Assembly: GCF_030270585.1 (NCBI RefSeq)
Contig: NZ_BSYI01000004.1
Coordinates: forward strand, 62,001 to 126,000
DNA length: 64,000 nucleotides
Direction: 5' to 3'
Source of the DNA: Paralimibaculum aggregatum
GTDB taxonomy: Bacteria > Pseudomonadota > Alphaproteobacteria > Rhodobacterales > Rhodobacteraceae
Below are positions 42,052-51,234 of this stretch, one piece after another. A program made the position numbers and the translations under genes. Below the pieces are notes generated by a model. That model was not told the DNA's origin. It ran no database searches and worked only from the letters and a program-made list of their open reading frames with translations. Numbering within the stretch: the stretch's first letter is position 1; each line of letters starts with the position of its first letter.

Positions 42052-43102
42052 TCTGCTCCAGGAAGCCCGCCGCCAGTCGGAGATCTGCAACGCCTGCCGC
42101 TATTGCGAGAGCTATTGCGCGGTGTTCCCGGCGATCCACCGCGAGCGCGCCTTTGCCGATGCCGACCTCACGCAGCTTGCCAATCTCTGCCACAACTGCC
42201 GCAACTGCTACTATGCCTGCCAGTACACCGCGCCGCACGAGTTCGCGCTGAACCTGCCGAAGATCCTCGCCGAGCTGCGGCAGGAAAGCTGGGACGACTT
42301 CGCCTGGCCGCGGGGCTTCGCGCGGCTGTTCCAGCGCTCCGGCACGGCGATCGCGCTGGCGGCGGTGGTCGGCCTCGCGCTGATGATCTGGGCGGCGCGG
42401 GCGATCGGCCCGGCCGGCGGCGAGGGCTTCTATGCCGTGCTCTCGCACAACGCCATGGTGGCGATCTTCGCCCCCGCCTTCCTGCTGCCGCTGGCGAGCC
42501 TCGGGGTCAGCCTCCGGCGCTACTGGCGCCATGTCGGCGGGCGGCCGCTGACCCGGGCCGACATCCTGGCCGCCTTCGGCTCGGCGGCGCGGATGCGCAA
42601 CCTCGCCGGCGGCCATGGCGACGGCTGCAACTTCGAGGACGAGGACCGGTTCTCGCAGGCCCGCCGGATCGCGCACCAGCTGGTGATGTACGGCTTCCTG
42701 CTCTGCTTCGCCGCCACCTCGGTGGCCACCGTGATGCACTATGCCTTCGCGATGCCGGCGCCCTACCCGCTGCTGTCGCTGCCCAAGCTGTTCGGCATCA
42801 CCGGCGGCGTGATGCTGGCCGCCGGCACGGGCTGGATGGTGGCGCTCAAGCTCCGGGCCGACCGGGCGCTCGGCGATGCCTCGGCCTGGGGCGGCGAGAT
42901 CGGCTTCGTGCTGCTGCTCGGGCTGGTCGCGGTCTCCGGCCTCGCGCTCTATGCGCTGGGGCAGACGGCGGCGATGCCGGGGCTGCTGGCGCTGCATCTC
43001 GGCGCGGTGCTGGCCTTCTTCCTGCTGACGCCCTTCACCAAGATGGCCCACGGCTTCTACCGGCTGGCGGCGCTGCTGCGGGAGGCGCAGTCCCGCCGCT
43101 GA
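42041..43102 (+). CDS. tcuB: TcuB, iron-sulfur/cytochrome b-type electron acceptor of TcuA
   Basis: The 353-residue membrane protein has two N-terminal 4Fe-4S clusters (C16, C19, C22, C26 and C50, C53, C56, C60). About six transmembrane helices follow, carrying histidines suitable for haem (for example RRIAHQLVMYGFLL and LALHLGAVLAFFLLTPFTKMAHGFYR). It re-oxidises reduced TcuA and feeds electrons to the quinone pool. The start overlaps the tcuA stop. Confidence 0.92.
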   Translation: MHADLLQEARRQSEICNACRYCESYCAVFPAIHRERAFADADLTQLANLCHNCRNCYYACQYTAPHEFALNLPKILAELRQESWDDFAWPRGFARLFQRSGTAIALAAVVGLALMIWAARAIGPAGGEGFYAVLSHNAMVAIFAPAFLLPLASLGVSLRRYWRHVGGRPLTRADILAAFGSAARMRNLAGGHGDGCNFEDEDRFSQARRIAHQLVMYGFLLCFAATSVATVMHYAFAMPAPYPLLSLPKLFGITGGVMLAAGTGWMVALKLRADRALGDASAWGGEIGFVLLLGLVAVSGLALYALGQTAAMPGLLALHLGAVLAFFLLTPFTKMAHGFYRLAALLREAQSRR

Positions 43103-43174
43103 GCGCTGCATAGCAGCTTTGCGGGCGCCGGGCTTGCGGCCCCGGCGCCGAGGGGCTCTGATGGACAGCCCGCC

Positions 43175-44584
43175 ATGACAACATCCAGTTCCACAGCCAC
43201 GACATCGAAACAGGACACGCCGCTCGGCGTGCTCGTGCTGCTGACCACGGCCGCGGTCACGCTCGGGGAATGGGGCCTGCTGGGCGGGCTCGCGGCGCTG
43301 CCCGCGGCGCTGGCGCTGGCGGCGCTGGTGCTGCTGGCGCGCCGGGTGAAGCGCACCGGCGCGATCTTCCTCGGCATCGGCATCGCGCTGCTCGTCTGGG
43401 CCGCCGCCACGCGGGCCGACTGGCCGGAGCTCGCCAGCCGGGCCTTCGGCACCGCGGCCTTCATCGCCGCCTTCTTCACCGCGCTCACCACGCTGCGCGT
43501 CGCGTCCTCGAGCTCCCCGGCGATCGAGCGCTGCGGGCGCTACCTGGCACAGCAGCCGCCCGGGCGGCGCTATCTCGCGCTGACCGTCGGCGGCCATCTC
43601 TTCGCGCTCCTGCTCAACTACGGCGCGCTGGCGCTGCTCGGCGGGCTCGCCGAGGCCAATGCCCGCTCCGAGAAGAACCCGGAGGTGCGCGCCCACCGGC
43701 TGCGGCGGATGCTGCTGGCGGTGCAGCGCGGCTTCTGCTCGACGCTGCCCTGGTCGCCCTTCTCCTTCGCCATCGCGGTGACGCTGACGGTGGTGCCGGG
43801 GCTGCGCTGGCTCGACATCGTGCTGCCGGCGCTGGTGAGCTCGGCGCTGATCGCCGGGATCGGCTGGGCGCTCGACACGATCTTCAAGCCGCGCCTCAGC
43901 GGCCCGCGTCCGCCGCGCCAGGTGATCGAGGGCGGCATCGGCCGGCTGGCGCCGCTGCTGGTGCTGCTCGCGGTGATGATGGTGTTGGTCGGCGGGCTGC
44001 ATCTCGGCACCGGGGTGCGCGCCGTCGGGGTCGCGATGGCGGTGGTGCCGACGGTGGCGCTGATCTGGATCGCGATCCAGCGGCCGGAGGCGCCGCGCGC
44101 GGCGGTGTGCGCGGTGGCCGGCGGCTTCGCCGCGACCGGGCTGCCGGCCTATCGCGACGAGCTGGTGCTGCTGATGATGGCGGGCTTCATCGGCACGATG
44201 GGGGCGCCGCTGCTCGGGCCGATGCTGGCGGCCGGCGGGCTGGATCTCACCGTGCTGCCGGCCTGGGTGCTGCTGCCGGCGCTGGTGTGGCTGGTGCCGC
44301 TGACCGGGCAGATCGGCATGAACCCGATCCTCGCGGTCACGCTGCTCGGGCCGCTGCTGCCGAGCCCCGAGGCGCTCGGCGTGTCGCCGGTGGCGATGGT
44401 GCTGGCGATCACCGGGGGCTGGGCGCTCTCGGGCGCGAGCTCGCCCTTCACCGCCACGACGCTGCTGATCGGCGCCATGGGCGGGGTCAGCGCGCGCCAT
44501 GTCGGGCTGGTCTGGAACGGGCTGTTCACGCTGCTGACCGGGTTCGCGCTCTCGCTCTGGGTGCTGGGCTACGGGCTGCTCTGA
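43175..44584 (+). CDS. Multi-pass membrane protein, putative organic-acid/ion transporter
   Basis: The 469-residue protein has about twelve hydrophobic helices, beginning LGVLVLLTTAAVTLGEWGLLGGLAALPAALALAALVLLAR. Motifs such as VQRGFCSTLPWSPFSFAIAV, TGQIGMNPILAVTLLGPLLP and GGWALSGASSPFTATTLLIG recall ion-transporter superfamily carriers, but I cannot name a family. It is 72 bp after tcuB on the same strand. In Salmonella the third tcu gene is an MFS carrier (TcuC); this protein could replace it, but that is inference. Its 3' end overlaps the convergent MscS gene by 16 bp. Confidence 0.7.
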   Translation: MTTSSSTATTSKQDTPLGVLVLLTTAAVTLGEWGLLGGLAALPAALALAALVLLARRVKRTGAIFLGIGIALLVWAAATRADWPELASRAFGTAAFIAAFFTALTTLRVASSSSPAIERCGRYLAQQPPGRRYLALTVGGHLFALLLNYGALALLGGLAEANARSEKNPEVRAHRLRRMLLAVQRGFCSTLPWSPFSFAIAVTLTVVPGLRWLDIVLPALVSSALIAGIGWALDTIFKPRLSGPRPPRQVIEGGIGRLAPLLVLLAVMMVLVGGLHLGTGVRAVGVAMAVVPTVALIWIAIQRPEAPRAAVCAVAGGFAATGLPAYRDELVLLMMAGFIGTMGAPLLGPMLAAGGLDLTVLPAWVLLPALVWLVPLTGQIGMNPILAVTLLGPLLPSPEALGVSPVAMVLAITGGWALSGASSPFTATTLLIGAMGGVSARHVGLVWNGLFTLLTGFALSLWVLGYGLL

Positions 44585-46581
44585 GCGCCGGGGGCGCCGC
44601 CGGACGGCAGCCCGCCTTGCCCGGTCAGCCCCTCGGTGTTGAGCAGGAGCTGCGGCGCGAAGAGCTCCACCCCCTTCTCGCGCAGCGCCTTCTGCAGCAC
44701 CGCATAGGCCTTGCGCCGGATCACGAACTGCTGCCCCGGGCGCGCGGTGAACTTGCAGCCGATCTCGAAGCTGCGGCCCTGGATCGAGATCGCCCCCTGC
44801 GATTTCAGCGGCGAGATCAGCTTGCCCTCGAGCTCGGGGTCCTCCGCCAGCTCGGCGCCGGCCTTCTTGACCAGCTTGCGGACCATCTCGACATCGGTGT
44901 CGTCCGGCACCAGGAAGCTGAACTTCATCACCACATAGTCGCGGCTGTGGTTCTGGATCGTGCCCATCGAGGAGAACGGGATGGTGTAGATCGGCCCGTT
45001 GTGGTGGCGCAGCGTGGCCGAGCGCATGGAGATCCGCTCGACCATGCCCTTGCCGCTTTCGGTGACGATGTATTCGCCGATGCGGAAGGCATCCTCGTAG
45101 AGATAGAAGGCGCCGCTGATCACGTCGGACACCAGCTTCTGCGCGCCGAAGCCGACCGCGAGGCCGACCACGCCGGCGCTGGCGATCAGCGGGCCGATAT
45201 TCACCCCGAGCGCCGCCAGCGCGGTCATCCCGGTGACGATCGCGACGACCGTGAGGCCGAATCGGCGCAGGATCGGCAGCACCGTCTCGATGCGCGAGCC
45301 CTCGGCCCCCATGCCGTCGCCGCCGGCATCGTCCTCGTCGGGGGTCTCGCCGGAGCTGCGCAGCAGCACCGTGAGCACCTGCCAGGCGGCGATGCCGGCG
45401 GCCAGCACGACGCCTGCCTCCACCACCCCCGAGACGATGCGGCCGATGCCGTCGCCCTCCTCCGGCGCCAGCGGGTCGAGCCCCCAGAAGCGCAGCAGCA
45501 GCACCGCGGCGAGGATCACGATCAGCCCCTCGGCCAGCACCGCCGCGCCGACGGTCCAGCCGCTCGGCCGCGTCGCCTCGATCTCGCTGCGCCAAACCCG
45601 GAGGCCGGCCACCGCCAGCGTGGCCAGCGCCAGCAGCAGGATGACCGGGCCGGCGCCGTTGCTCTCGCGCGCCGCCTCGCCCAGAAGGCCGAGCACGCCG
45701 GCCGCCTTCATCTCGGCATCCAGCGCATAGGCCGCGACGAAGAGCCAGACCCAGTTGCGTGCCAGGAGCGCCCGCCAGCCGGCATGCGGCTCGTCGCCCG
45801 CCTGCCGGTCGATCAGCGCCGAGATCGGCGCGCGCAGCCGCAGGAAGAACCAGATCCCCGCGGCGGCGTTCAGCAGCACCACCGCGAGCAGCCCCAGCAC
45901 CGCCTCCGACACCGGCCCCACCATGGCGACCAGCACCGCGCGCAGCACCACGGCGGCCCCGACAAGGCCGACGAGCACGCGGGCATCGCGGCCGATATGC
46001 TGCGCCTCGGCATCGGTGAAGCCCATCAGCCGGCGCCCCGGCGCCCCGGGCCCGGCCAGCGCCTCGATTACCGCCCAGATGAAGCGCGCGAAGATCAGCG
46101 CATGGAGCAGCCCGAAGCCGAGCGCCGCGACATGCGGGTCCGGCATCAGGATGCTGCGCCCGATCAGCCGTGCCGCCAGCGCGAACACCGCGAGCGACAG
46201 CAGCCGGCCGGCAAACCAGCGCCCGCCGCGCGACAGCCGCTCGGCGAAACTGGCCGGCGGGGTCATGATCTCGGCGCGCGCCAGCAGCAGCCGCACCAGC
46301 CGCTCCACCCCGTAGGCGGCGGCCAGCGCGAAGAGGATGAGCACGAGCGCGTTCTCCGGCAGCGCGCCGAATGCCTCCGCGAGGCTCGCCGGCAGATCGC
46401 CCGCCGCGGCGAACGCCCCGGCCAGCGCGTTCTCGAGCTCCGCGACGGCGGAGAGCCCCTGCGCCGCGGCCGGCACCGGGGCGGCGCCGCCGGCCGGGGC
46501 CGCCGAACCTGCAGCCGGGCCCGCCGCCGCCGGGCCCGCAGCCGAACTTGCCGCCGCAAGCACCAGAACCGAAACGCTCAT
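44569..46581 (-). CDS. MscS-family mechanosensitive ion channel with large N-terminal membrane domain
   Basis: The 670-residue protein has an Ala/Pro/Gly-rich N-terminus with a likely signal or first helix, then about ten extra helices. The MscS core is at about 455-640: ALAALGVNIGPLIASAGVVGLAVGFGAQKLVSDVISGAFYLYED (TM3 and beta domain) followed by FRIGEYIV and TIPFSSMGTIQNHSRDYVV. It would open under membrane tension. The ATG at 46581 was chosen, with GAGGGG nine bases upstream; longer in-frame starts have no such site. It is separated by 29 bp from the upstream patatin gene on the same strand. Confidence 0.87.
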   Translation of the reverse strand: MSVSVLVLAAASSAAGPAAAGPAAGSAAPAGGAAPVPAAAQGLSAVAELENALAGAFAAAGDLPASLAEAFGALPENALVLILFALAAAYGVERLVRLLLARAEIMTPPASFAERLSRGGRWFAGRLLSLAVFALAARLIGRSILMPDPHVAALGFGLLHALIFARFIWAVIEALAGPGAPGRRLMGFTDAEAQHIGRDARVLVGLVGAAVVLRAVLVAMVGPVSEAVLGLLAVVLLNAAAGIWFFLRLRAPISALIDRQAGDEPHAGWRALLARNWVWLFVAAYALDAEMKAAGVLGLLGEAARESNGAGPVILLLALATLAVAGLRVWRSEIEATRPSGWTVGAAVLAEGLIVILAAVLLLRFWGLDPLAPEEGDGIGRIVSGVVEAGVVLAAGIAAWQVLTVLLRSSGETPDEDDAGGDGMGAEGSRIETVLPILRRFGLTVVAIVTGMTALAALGVNIGPLIASAGVVGLAVGFGAQKLVSDVISGAFYLYEDAFRIGEYIVTESGKGMVERISMRSATLRHHNGPIYTIPFSSMGTIQNHSRDYVVMKFSFLVPDDTDVEMVRKLVKKAGAELAEDPELEGKLISPLKSQGAISIQGRSFEIGCKFTARPGQQFVIRRKAYAVLQKALREKGVELFAPQLLLNTEGLTGQGGLPSGGAPGAQSSP

Positions 46582-46610
46582 CCTGTCATTCCCCTCACGC
46601 GCCGCGCCAC

Positions 46611-47873
46611 CTATTCGGCCGGTACAAAGTCGAGCGGATACGGGCTCCACCTGTTTCCGTCGAGGCCGACCTGGCGGCCCAGCTGGTAGAGGCTCGTCAT
46701 GTAGACCGGGTCGAACATCTCGTTCGGCTCGGCGTCGAAATCCGTCGGGATCGCGGTGATGTTGAGGTCGAGCCCGTCGCGCTCGGCGACCGCGAAGATG
46801 CGGTAGACATCGCCCGAGCCCGAGCCGCCGATCAGGCTCGATGCCGCGGTGCCGGCGATCGAGAGCAGCCGCGGGCGCACCGGCGCATAGGGTTTCTCCA
46901 GCTTGTTGTTGATCACGACATAGACCGTGCGGTCGATCTTCACGCCGAGATCGTGATCGAAATCGCCGAGCCGGATCGCCGGGCTGTAGAGCATCACCTG
47001 CTGCGTCGCGCCGCCATCGACATGCATCTCGTCATAGCGCTTGCCGTCGACCTCGACCGGGATGATGCCGGGCGGGAACACCGCCGGGATCGCCGAGGAG
47101 GCCTGCACCACGTCCTGGATCAGGCGCTTGGCATCGGCATGGCCGCTGGCGGCGATGGCGCCGATGTTCCAGATCACCGGGCGCGAGGCGTCGATGTTGG
47201 TCGTGCCGATCATCAGCAGCCGCCCCTCGGCATAGGCCTCGGCGATGTCGGCGACGATCTCGTCGGTGATGTAGCGGTCGATCAGCTTGCGATAGCCGCG
47301 GGTGTCGAGCAGCGCGGTGCCGCCGGTCAACCCGGTGAAGAAGGTGCGGATGAAGAGATCCTTGCTGGAATAGGTCGTGTAGATCTCGCGCAGGGTGTCG
47401 TCGTGGTCGGGCCCGAGGAAGGCGAAGAGCGCGATGATCGCGCCGGTCGAGACCCCGGTCACCACCTGGAATTCCGGCCGGTCGCCGCGCGCCGTCCAGC
47501 CGGCGAGCAGGCCCGCTCCGAAGGCGCCGTCCGGCCCGCCGCCCGAGAGCGCGAGGCTGACATGGTGGATCGTCCGGCCCCCGGCGCTCTCCTCGCGGAA
47601 CCGCTGGCGCACGCTGTCGGCGCGGATCTTCAGCACCCGGTCGACATCCTCCTGGCGCAGGCTGTCGCCCCAGATCCGCATCAGCGGCGCGTCGATGCCA
47701 TAGGGATGGGCCTGCTCGAGCTTGTCCTCGGGCACCGCATTGCGCACCAGCACCGTGGTGCAGCCGGCGGCGGCGAGCAGAAGGCCGATGCCGAGGATCC
47801 GCGCGAGCAGCCGGCGCAGGCCCGCAAGGGTGACGCGGGCGCCCGGGGCGGAACGGGTCGCGGTCGGGGTCAT
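46611..47873 (-). CDS. Patatin-like phospholipase, predicted lipoprotein
   Basis: The 420-residue protein has an N-terminal signal ending LLLAAAGC (C38 as lipidation site) and a patatin domain. The domain has the oxyanion loop SGGGPDGAFGAGLLAGW, the nucleophile in GVSTG (S142) and the catalytic Asp in the DGGATQQ motif. It probably hydrolyses phospholipids or other acyl esters at the inner face of the outer membrane. The ATG at 47873 fits the signal peptide. Confidence 0.87.
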   Translation of the reverse strand: MTPTATRSAPGARVTLAGLRRLLARILGIGLLLAAAGCTTVLVRNAVPEDKLEQAHPYGIDAPLMRIWGDSLRQEDVDRVLKIRADSVRQRFREESAGGRTIHHVSLALSGGGPDGAFGAGLLAGWTARGDRPEFQVVTGVSTGAIIALFAFLGPDHDDTLREIYTTYSSKDLFIRTFFTGLTGGTALLDTRGYRKLIDRYITDEIVADIAEAYAEGRLLMIGTTNIDASRPVIWNIGAIAASGHADAKRLIQDVVQASSAIPAVFPPGIIPVEVDGKRYDEMHVDGGATQQVMLYSPAIRLGDFDHDLGVKIDRTVYVVINNKLEKPYAPVRPRLLSIAGTAASSLIGGSGSGDVYRIFAVAERDGLDLNITAIPTDFDAEPNEMFDPVYMTSLYQLGRQVGLDGNRWSPYPLDFVPAE

Positions 47874-47973
47874 GGCGAGAGCCTCCGTGCAGGGGAATGT
47901 CTGGCGCCAGCCGCGGGCAGCACCGGAAGGTGCCGGCACCGGGGCGGATCGGCCCCGGCGCCGGCACCCGCGA

Positions 47974-48234
47974 TCAGTTGACGCTGCCGTCGTGATAGCC
48001 GCGACGATAGGCGGCCTGCTTGTCGCGCTCGACCTTGTCGACGATCAGGCCGCCGGCGAGGCCGGCGCCCGCGCCGATCGCGGCGCCGAGCCCGGCATTG
48101 CCGGCGATCGCGCCGATGAGCGCCCCGCCGGCGGCGCCGGCGGCACTGCCGGTGAGCGCGCGCTGCTGGCGGTCGTCGAGGCCGGCGCAGCCGGCCGCGA
48201 GAAGGGCGATGCTGAGGATTGCGGCGTGTTTCAT
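47974..48234 (-). CDS. Glycine-zipper lipoprotein, 86 aa
   Basis: The small exported protein has a lipobox ending LLAAGC (C16) and a long GxxxG-type glycine zipper (GSAAGAAGGALIGAIAGNAGLGAAIGAGAGLAGG) followed by a charged tail RDKQAAYRRGYHDGSVN. Such proteins sit in the outer membrane and are related to OmpA/SlyB-type zippers. AGGG lies just before the start. It is in a row of minus-strand envelope genes. Confidence 0.82.
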   Translation of the reverse strand: MKHAAILSIALLAAGCAGLDDRQQRALTGSAAGAAGGALIGAIAGNAGLGAAIGAGAGLAGGLIVDKVERDKQAAYRRGYHDGSVN

Positions 48235-48256
48235 TGCTCTGTTCCCTTCGCGGCGA

Positions 48257-48652
48257 TCAGTTGCACGGATAGGCCTGCGCCGCGAAGCGCATCAGCCCCT
48301 CGACGGCCGGCACCGCGGCGGCGTCCTCGTTGGCCGCGACCCAGCCGACGAAGTCCGACACCACCTGGTTGCGGCTCGGCGCCGGGTCGGGCACGCAATA
48401 GATCCCGCCGGTCTCGGAGGCCGCGATCGCCGCGGTGTGGAGCTGGTGCACCCCCACGATGTAGCCGTGGCACATGTGGATGGCGGCGGCGTAGTTCAGG
48501 CTCTCCGGCGTCTCGGCGCAAAGGCCGGCCAGGTCGCTGGTGGTGGTAATCATGAACCGCACATCCTCCTCTGCCGAGGCGGTGCTGGCGGCGAAGGCGA
48601 GCACGGCAGCCGCGGCGAGGCCGGCCGGTCGGCAAGATCTGTCGAAGGTCAT
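48257..48652 (-). CDS. Rap1a/Tai-like exported protein
   Basis: The 131-residue protein has a Sec signal peptide (LAAAAVLAFAASTASAE) and a mature domain with CHGYIVGVHQLH, four cysteines and a C-terminal AYPCN. This is the pattern of the Rap1a/Tai family, first known as type VI immunity proteins but also widespread without effectors. No toxin gene is visible nearby, so an immunity role is not supported here. The ATG at 48652 was chosen because it precedes the signal peptide. Confidence 0.7.
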   Translation of the reverse strand: MTFDRSCRPAGLAAAAVLAFAASTASAEEDVRFMITTTSDLAGLCAETPESLNYAAAIHMCHGYIVGVHQLHTAAIAASETGGIYCVPDPAPSRNQVVSDFVGWVAANEDAAAVPAVEGLMRFAAQAYPCN

Positions 48653-48797
48653 CGGTGTCTCCCTTTCCCGTCGATGGGGCGGAACGCAGAAACGATTGAA
48701 ATCTTCCGGTATCAACCTGCACCGGAATAGACCATGAGGGCGGGGGCGGTCCAAGGGTTTTGCGCGCCCCGGCGGCAGGTGCGGCAAGCGCGCATGC

Positions 48798-49820
48798 TCA
48801 GCCGCCGGGGCGGCGGATCTCGACCGCATCGCCAAGCCGCGGCAGACCGTCGGCGGCAAGGTCCTCGGGCGCGAGCACCGGGGCGACGCAGGCATCGGTT
48901 CCGGCGAAATGCGCGGCCCAGTCGTCGCGGCCGCGCGCGGCGAACCGCGCGGCGAGGCCGGTACGGGCCGCCTCCCAGGTCTCGCGGCGGGCCATCAGCG
49001 CGGGCAGCTCGGGCCAGCCGAGCCCGTCGGCCAGCGCCGCGATGAATTTCGGCTCGAGCGCGCCGACCGCGATCCACTCCCCGTCCGCCGTGGCATAGGT
49101 GTCATAGGTCGGCATGGCGCCCGAGAGCGTGCCGCGCCAGGCCGCGCTCGGCTGGCCGGCGAGCAGCGTCGCCGCGGCCATGTCGGCGATCAGATAGCGC
49201 ACGCCCCCGGTCATCGAGACCGCGAGCGCGCAGCCCTGCCCGGTCCGCCCGCGCTCGATCAGCGCCGCGAGCACCGCGGTCACCGCCATGCTGCCGCCGG
49301 CCCCGTAATCGGCGAGGAAGTTCATCGGCGCCACCGGCTTGCCCGCCGCGTCGCGGATCAGCGAGAGCGCCCCGGCGCGCGCGATGTAGTCGATGTCGTG
49401 CCCCGCCGCCCCGGCCAGCGGCCCGTGCCGGCCATAGCCCGAGATCTCGCAGAGGATCAGCCGCGGGTTCGCCGCGTGCAGCGCCTCCCAGCCGAGGCCG
49501 AGCGCCTCGAGCTTGCCGGGGCGCATCTCGCTGACCACCACATCCGCCTCCGCCGCCATCGCCAGGAAGCCATCGCGGCCCGCCGCCGACTTGAGGTCGA
49601 GCGGCACCGCGGCCTTGCCGGCGGCGAGCGCATCGGTCGGCCCGCCGCGGCCCGAGAGCACCGCGTCCCCCTCGGCTCCGGCATAGGCCGGCGCGGCCTG
49701 CCCGGGATTGACGATCCGCGTCACCGCGGCGCCGAGATCGGCCATCATCTTGGTGGCGAAGGGCCCGGGCGCGTTGACCGAGAGATCGAGCACCCGGATG
49801 CCGGTGAGCGCCGCCTGCAC
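48798..49820 (-). CDS. CaiB/BaiF family (class III) CoA-transferase
   Basis: The 340-residue protein shows LTGIRVLDLSVNAPGPFATKMMADLGAAVTRI at the start, VVVSEMRPGKLEALGLGWEAL and ISGYGRHGPLAGAAGHDIDYIARAG (with the candidate catalytic Asp). It transfers CoA between carboxylic acids. It is on the short side for the family. The GTG start at 49820 has GAGGGGG close upstream and lies 11 bp after the thioesterase stop. With the CaiD-like hydratase it resembles carnitine/crotonobetaine CoA metabolism. Confidence 0.85.
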   Translation of the reverse strand: MQAALTGIRVLDLSVNAPGPFATKMMADLGAAVTRIVNPGQAAPAYAGAEGDAVLSGRGGPTDALAAGKAAVPLDLKSAAGRDGFLAMAAEADVVVSEMRPGKLEALGLGWEALHAANPRLILCEISGYGRHGPLAGAAGHDIDYIARAGALSLIRDAAGKPVAPMNFLADYGAGGSMAVTAVLAALIERGRTGQGCALAVSMTGGVRYLIADMAAATLLAGQPSAAWRGTLSGAMPTYDTYATADGEWIAVGALEPKFIAALADGLGWPELPALMARRETWEAARTGLAARFAARGRDDWAAHFAGTDACVAPVLAPEDLAADGLPRLGDAVEIRRPGG

Positions 49821-49831
49821 CGCCCGCCCCC

Positions 49832-50350
49832 TCAGCGCCGCTTCAGCGCGATGCCGGCGCCGGCCTGCGGCGGCGTCTCCAGCCCGCCATGCGCCGCGGC
49901 GATCGCCGCCAACCGCCCGGCCACCGGCGCGCGCCAGGCCTCCGGCCGCCGCGCCTCGAGATCGAAGGCGAGGCACTTCACCTCGTTGGTCGCGGCCAGC
50001 GTGCCGTCCGCCCGGTGCACCCGGTGGAACAGGATGTAGCGCTTGGCATCATGCGCCAGCAGCTGCGTGGTGACATGGATCGGCGTGCCCAGCGCCAGCT
50101 CGTCGAGATAGTGCACATGGTTCTCGACGATGATGTATTCGTGCCCGCCGCGCGCGCCGATGGTGCCCTCGGGCGCGTTGATCCAGTTCCAGAAGGCCCA
50201 GTTGGCATGGTCGCAGATCGTCAGGTAATGCGCGATGTTCACATGCTGGTAGTCGTCGATCCATTCCGCGCGCACCGCGGTCTCGAAGAGCCGGAGCGGC
50301 GCGGCGATCTCGCCGGTCCAGGGCAGCGGGTCGTCGAAGCGCTCGGCCAT
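49832..50350 (-). CDS. Hot-dog fold acyl-CoA thioesterase
   Basis: The 172-residue 4HBT-type protein contains RAEWIDDYQHVNIAHYLTICDHANWAFWNWI, with the catalytic Asp in DYQHVN, and HVHYLDELALGTPIHVTTQLL. It hydrolyses acyl-CoA. Comparable thioesterases accompany carnitine-pathway genes, where they act on betainyl-CoA. Two bases separate its start from the CaiD-like stop, so the three genes form an operon. Confidence 0.85.
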   Translation of the reverse strand: MAERFDDPLPWTGEIAAPLRLFETAVRAEWIDDYQHVNIAHYLTICDHANWAFWNWINAPEGTIGARGGHEYIIVENHVHYLDELALGTPIHVTTQLLAHDAKRYILFHRVHRADGTLAATNEVKCLAFDLEARRPEAWRAPVAGRLAAIAAAHGGLETPPQAGAGIALKRR

Positions 50351-50352
50351 GC

Positions 50353-51135
50353 TCAGCGCCCCTTCCAGACCGGCGCGCGCTTCTCGGTGACCGAGGCGAT
50401 GCCCTCGCGCGCGTCCTCGCTGTCATAGATCCGGCCATAGATCTCCAGCCCGCCGGCGCGGGTGATCTCGTAGGCGGCGCGCTCGGAGAGGCCCTCGCTG
50501 GCGCGGTCGACCTCCTTCACCGCCTGCAGCGAGAGCGGCGCCGCGGCGGCGACCCGTTCGGCCAGCGCCCGCGCCGCCGCCATCAGCCGGTCGGCGGGGA
50601 CCACCTCGTTGACCAGCCCCCAGCGCGCCAGCTCGGCCGCCGAAGCGCGACGCCCGGTCATGATCATCTCCATGGCGATGGCCCGCGGCAGGCGGCGCGG
50701 CAGCCGGATCACCCCGCCGGCATCGGCGATGATGCCGATGGTCGCCTCGGGCAGCGCGAACTCGGCATGCTCGGCCGCGACGATCATGTCCGCCGCCAGC
50801 GCCAGCTCGAAGCCGCCGCCGAGCGCCATGCCGTTGACCGCCGCGATCACCGGCTTCTTCAGGTCCCAGTACTCGGTGAGCCCGGCAAAGCCGCCGATGC
50901 CCTGGTCGGCATCCGGCGCCTCGCCCTCGGCCGCGGCCTTGAGATCCCAGCCGGCCGAGAAGAAGCGCGCCCCGCCGCCGGTGACGATGCCGACCGAGAG
51001 CGCGTCGTCCTCCGCCAGCCGCCGGAACGCGGCGCCCAGCGCCTGGCTGGTCGCCGCGTTGATCGCGTTGGCCTTCGGCCGGTCGAGCATGATCTCCAGC
51101 ACCCGGCCGCGGGTCTCGGTCCTGACCTCGTCCAT
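50353..51135 (-). CDS. Enoyl-CoA hydratase/isomerase, CaiD-like (carnitinyl-CoA dehydratase)
   Basis: The 260-residue crotonase-fold protein closely follows E. coli Cai[81 protein letters not shown] and the ending [10 protein letters not shown]. It would hydrate crotonobetainyl-CoA to carnitinyl-CoA or act on a similar beta-substituted acyl-CoA. The ATG at 51135 aligns with CaiD; a GTG at 51153 is an alternative. It is the first gene of the three-gene operon. Confidence 0.85.
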   Translation of the reverse strand: MDEVRTETRGRVLEIMLDRPKANAINAATSQALGAAFRRLAEDDALSVGIVTGGGARFFSAGWDLKAAAEGEAPDADQGIGGFAGLTEYWDLKKPVIAAVNGMALGGGFELALAADMIVAAEHAEFALPEATIGIIADAGGVIRLPRRLPRAIAMEMIMTGRRASAAELARWGLVNEVVPADRLMAAARALAERVAAAAPLSLQAVKEVDRASEGLSERAAYEITRAGGLEIYGRIYDSEDAREGIASVTEKRAPVWKGR

Positions 51136-51234
51136 GTCCCCTCGCCTGTCCACAGGGCGGCCCGCCGCCGCCGGTCCGCCGCGAGCCTAAGGGGAAATGC
51201 CGGCGCATTCCAAGCGGCGAAACGCCGGGCCGGC

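Noticed and set aside
48257-48652. Type VI secretion immunity gene
   Set aside because: The Rap1a/Tai-like fold is also found in many exported proteins without effectors; no toxin or T6SS gene is visible nearby.
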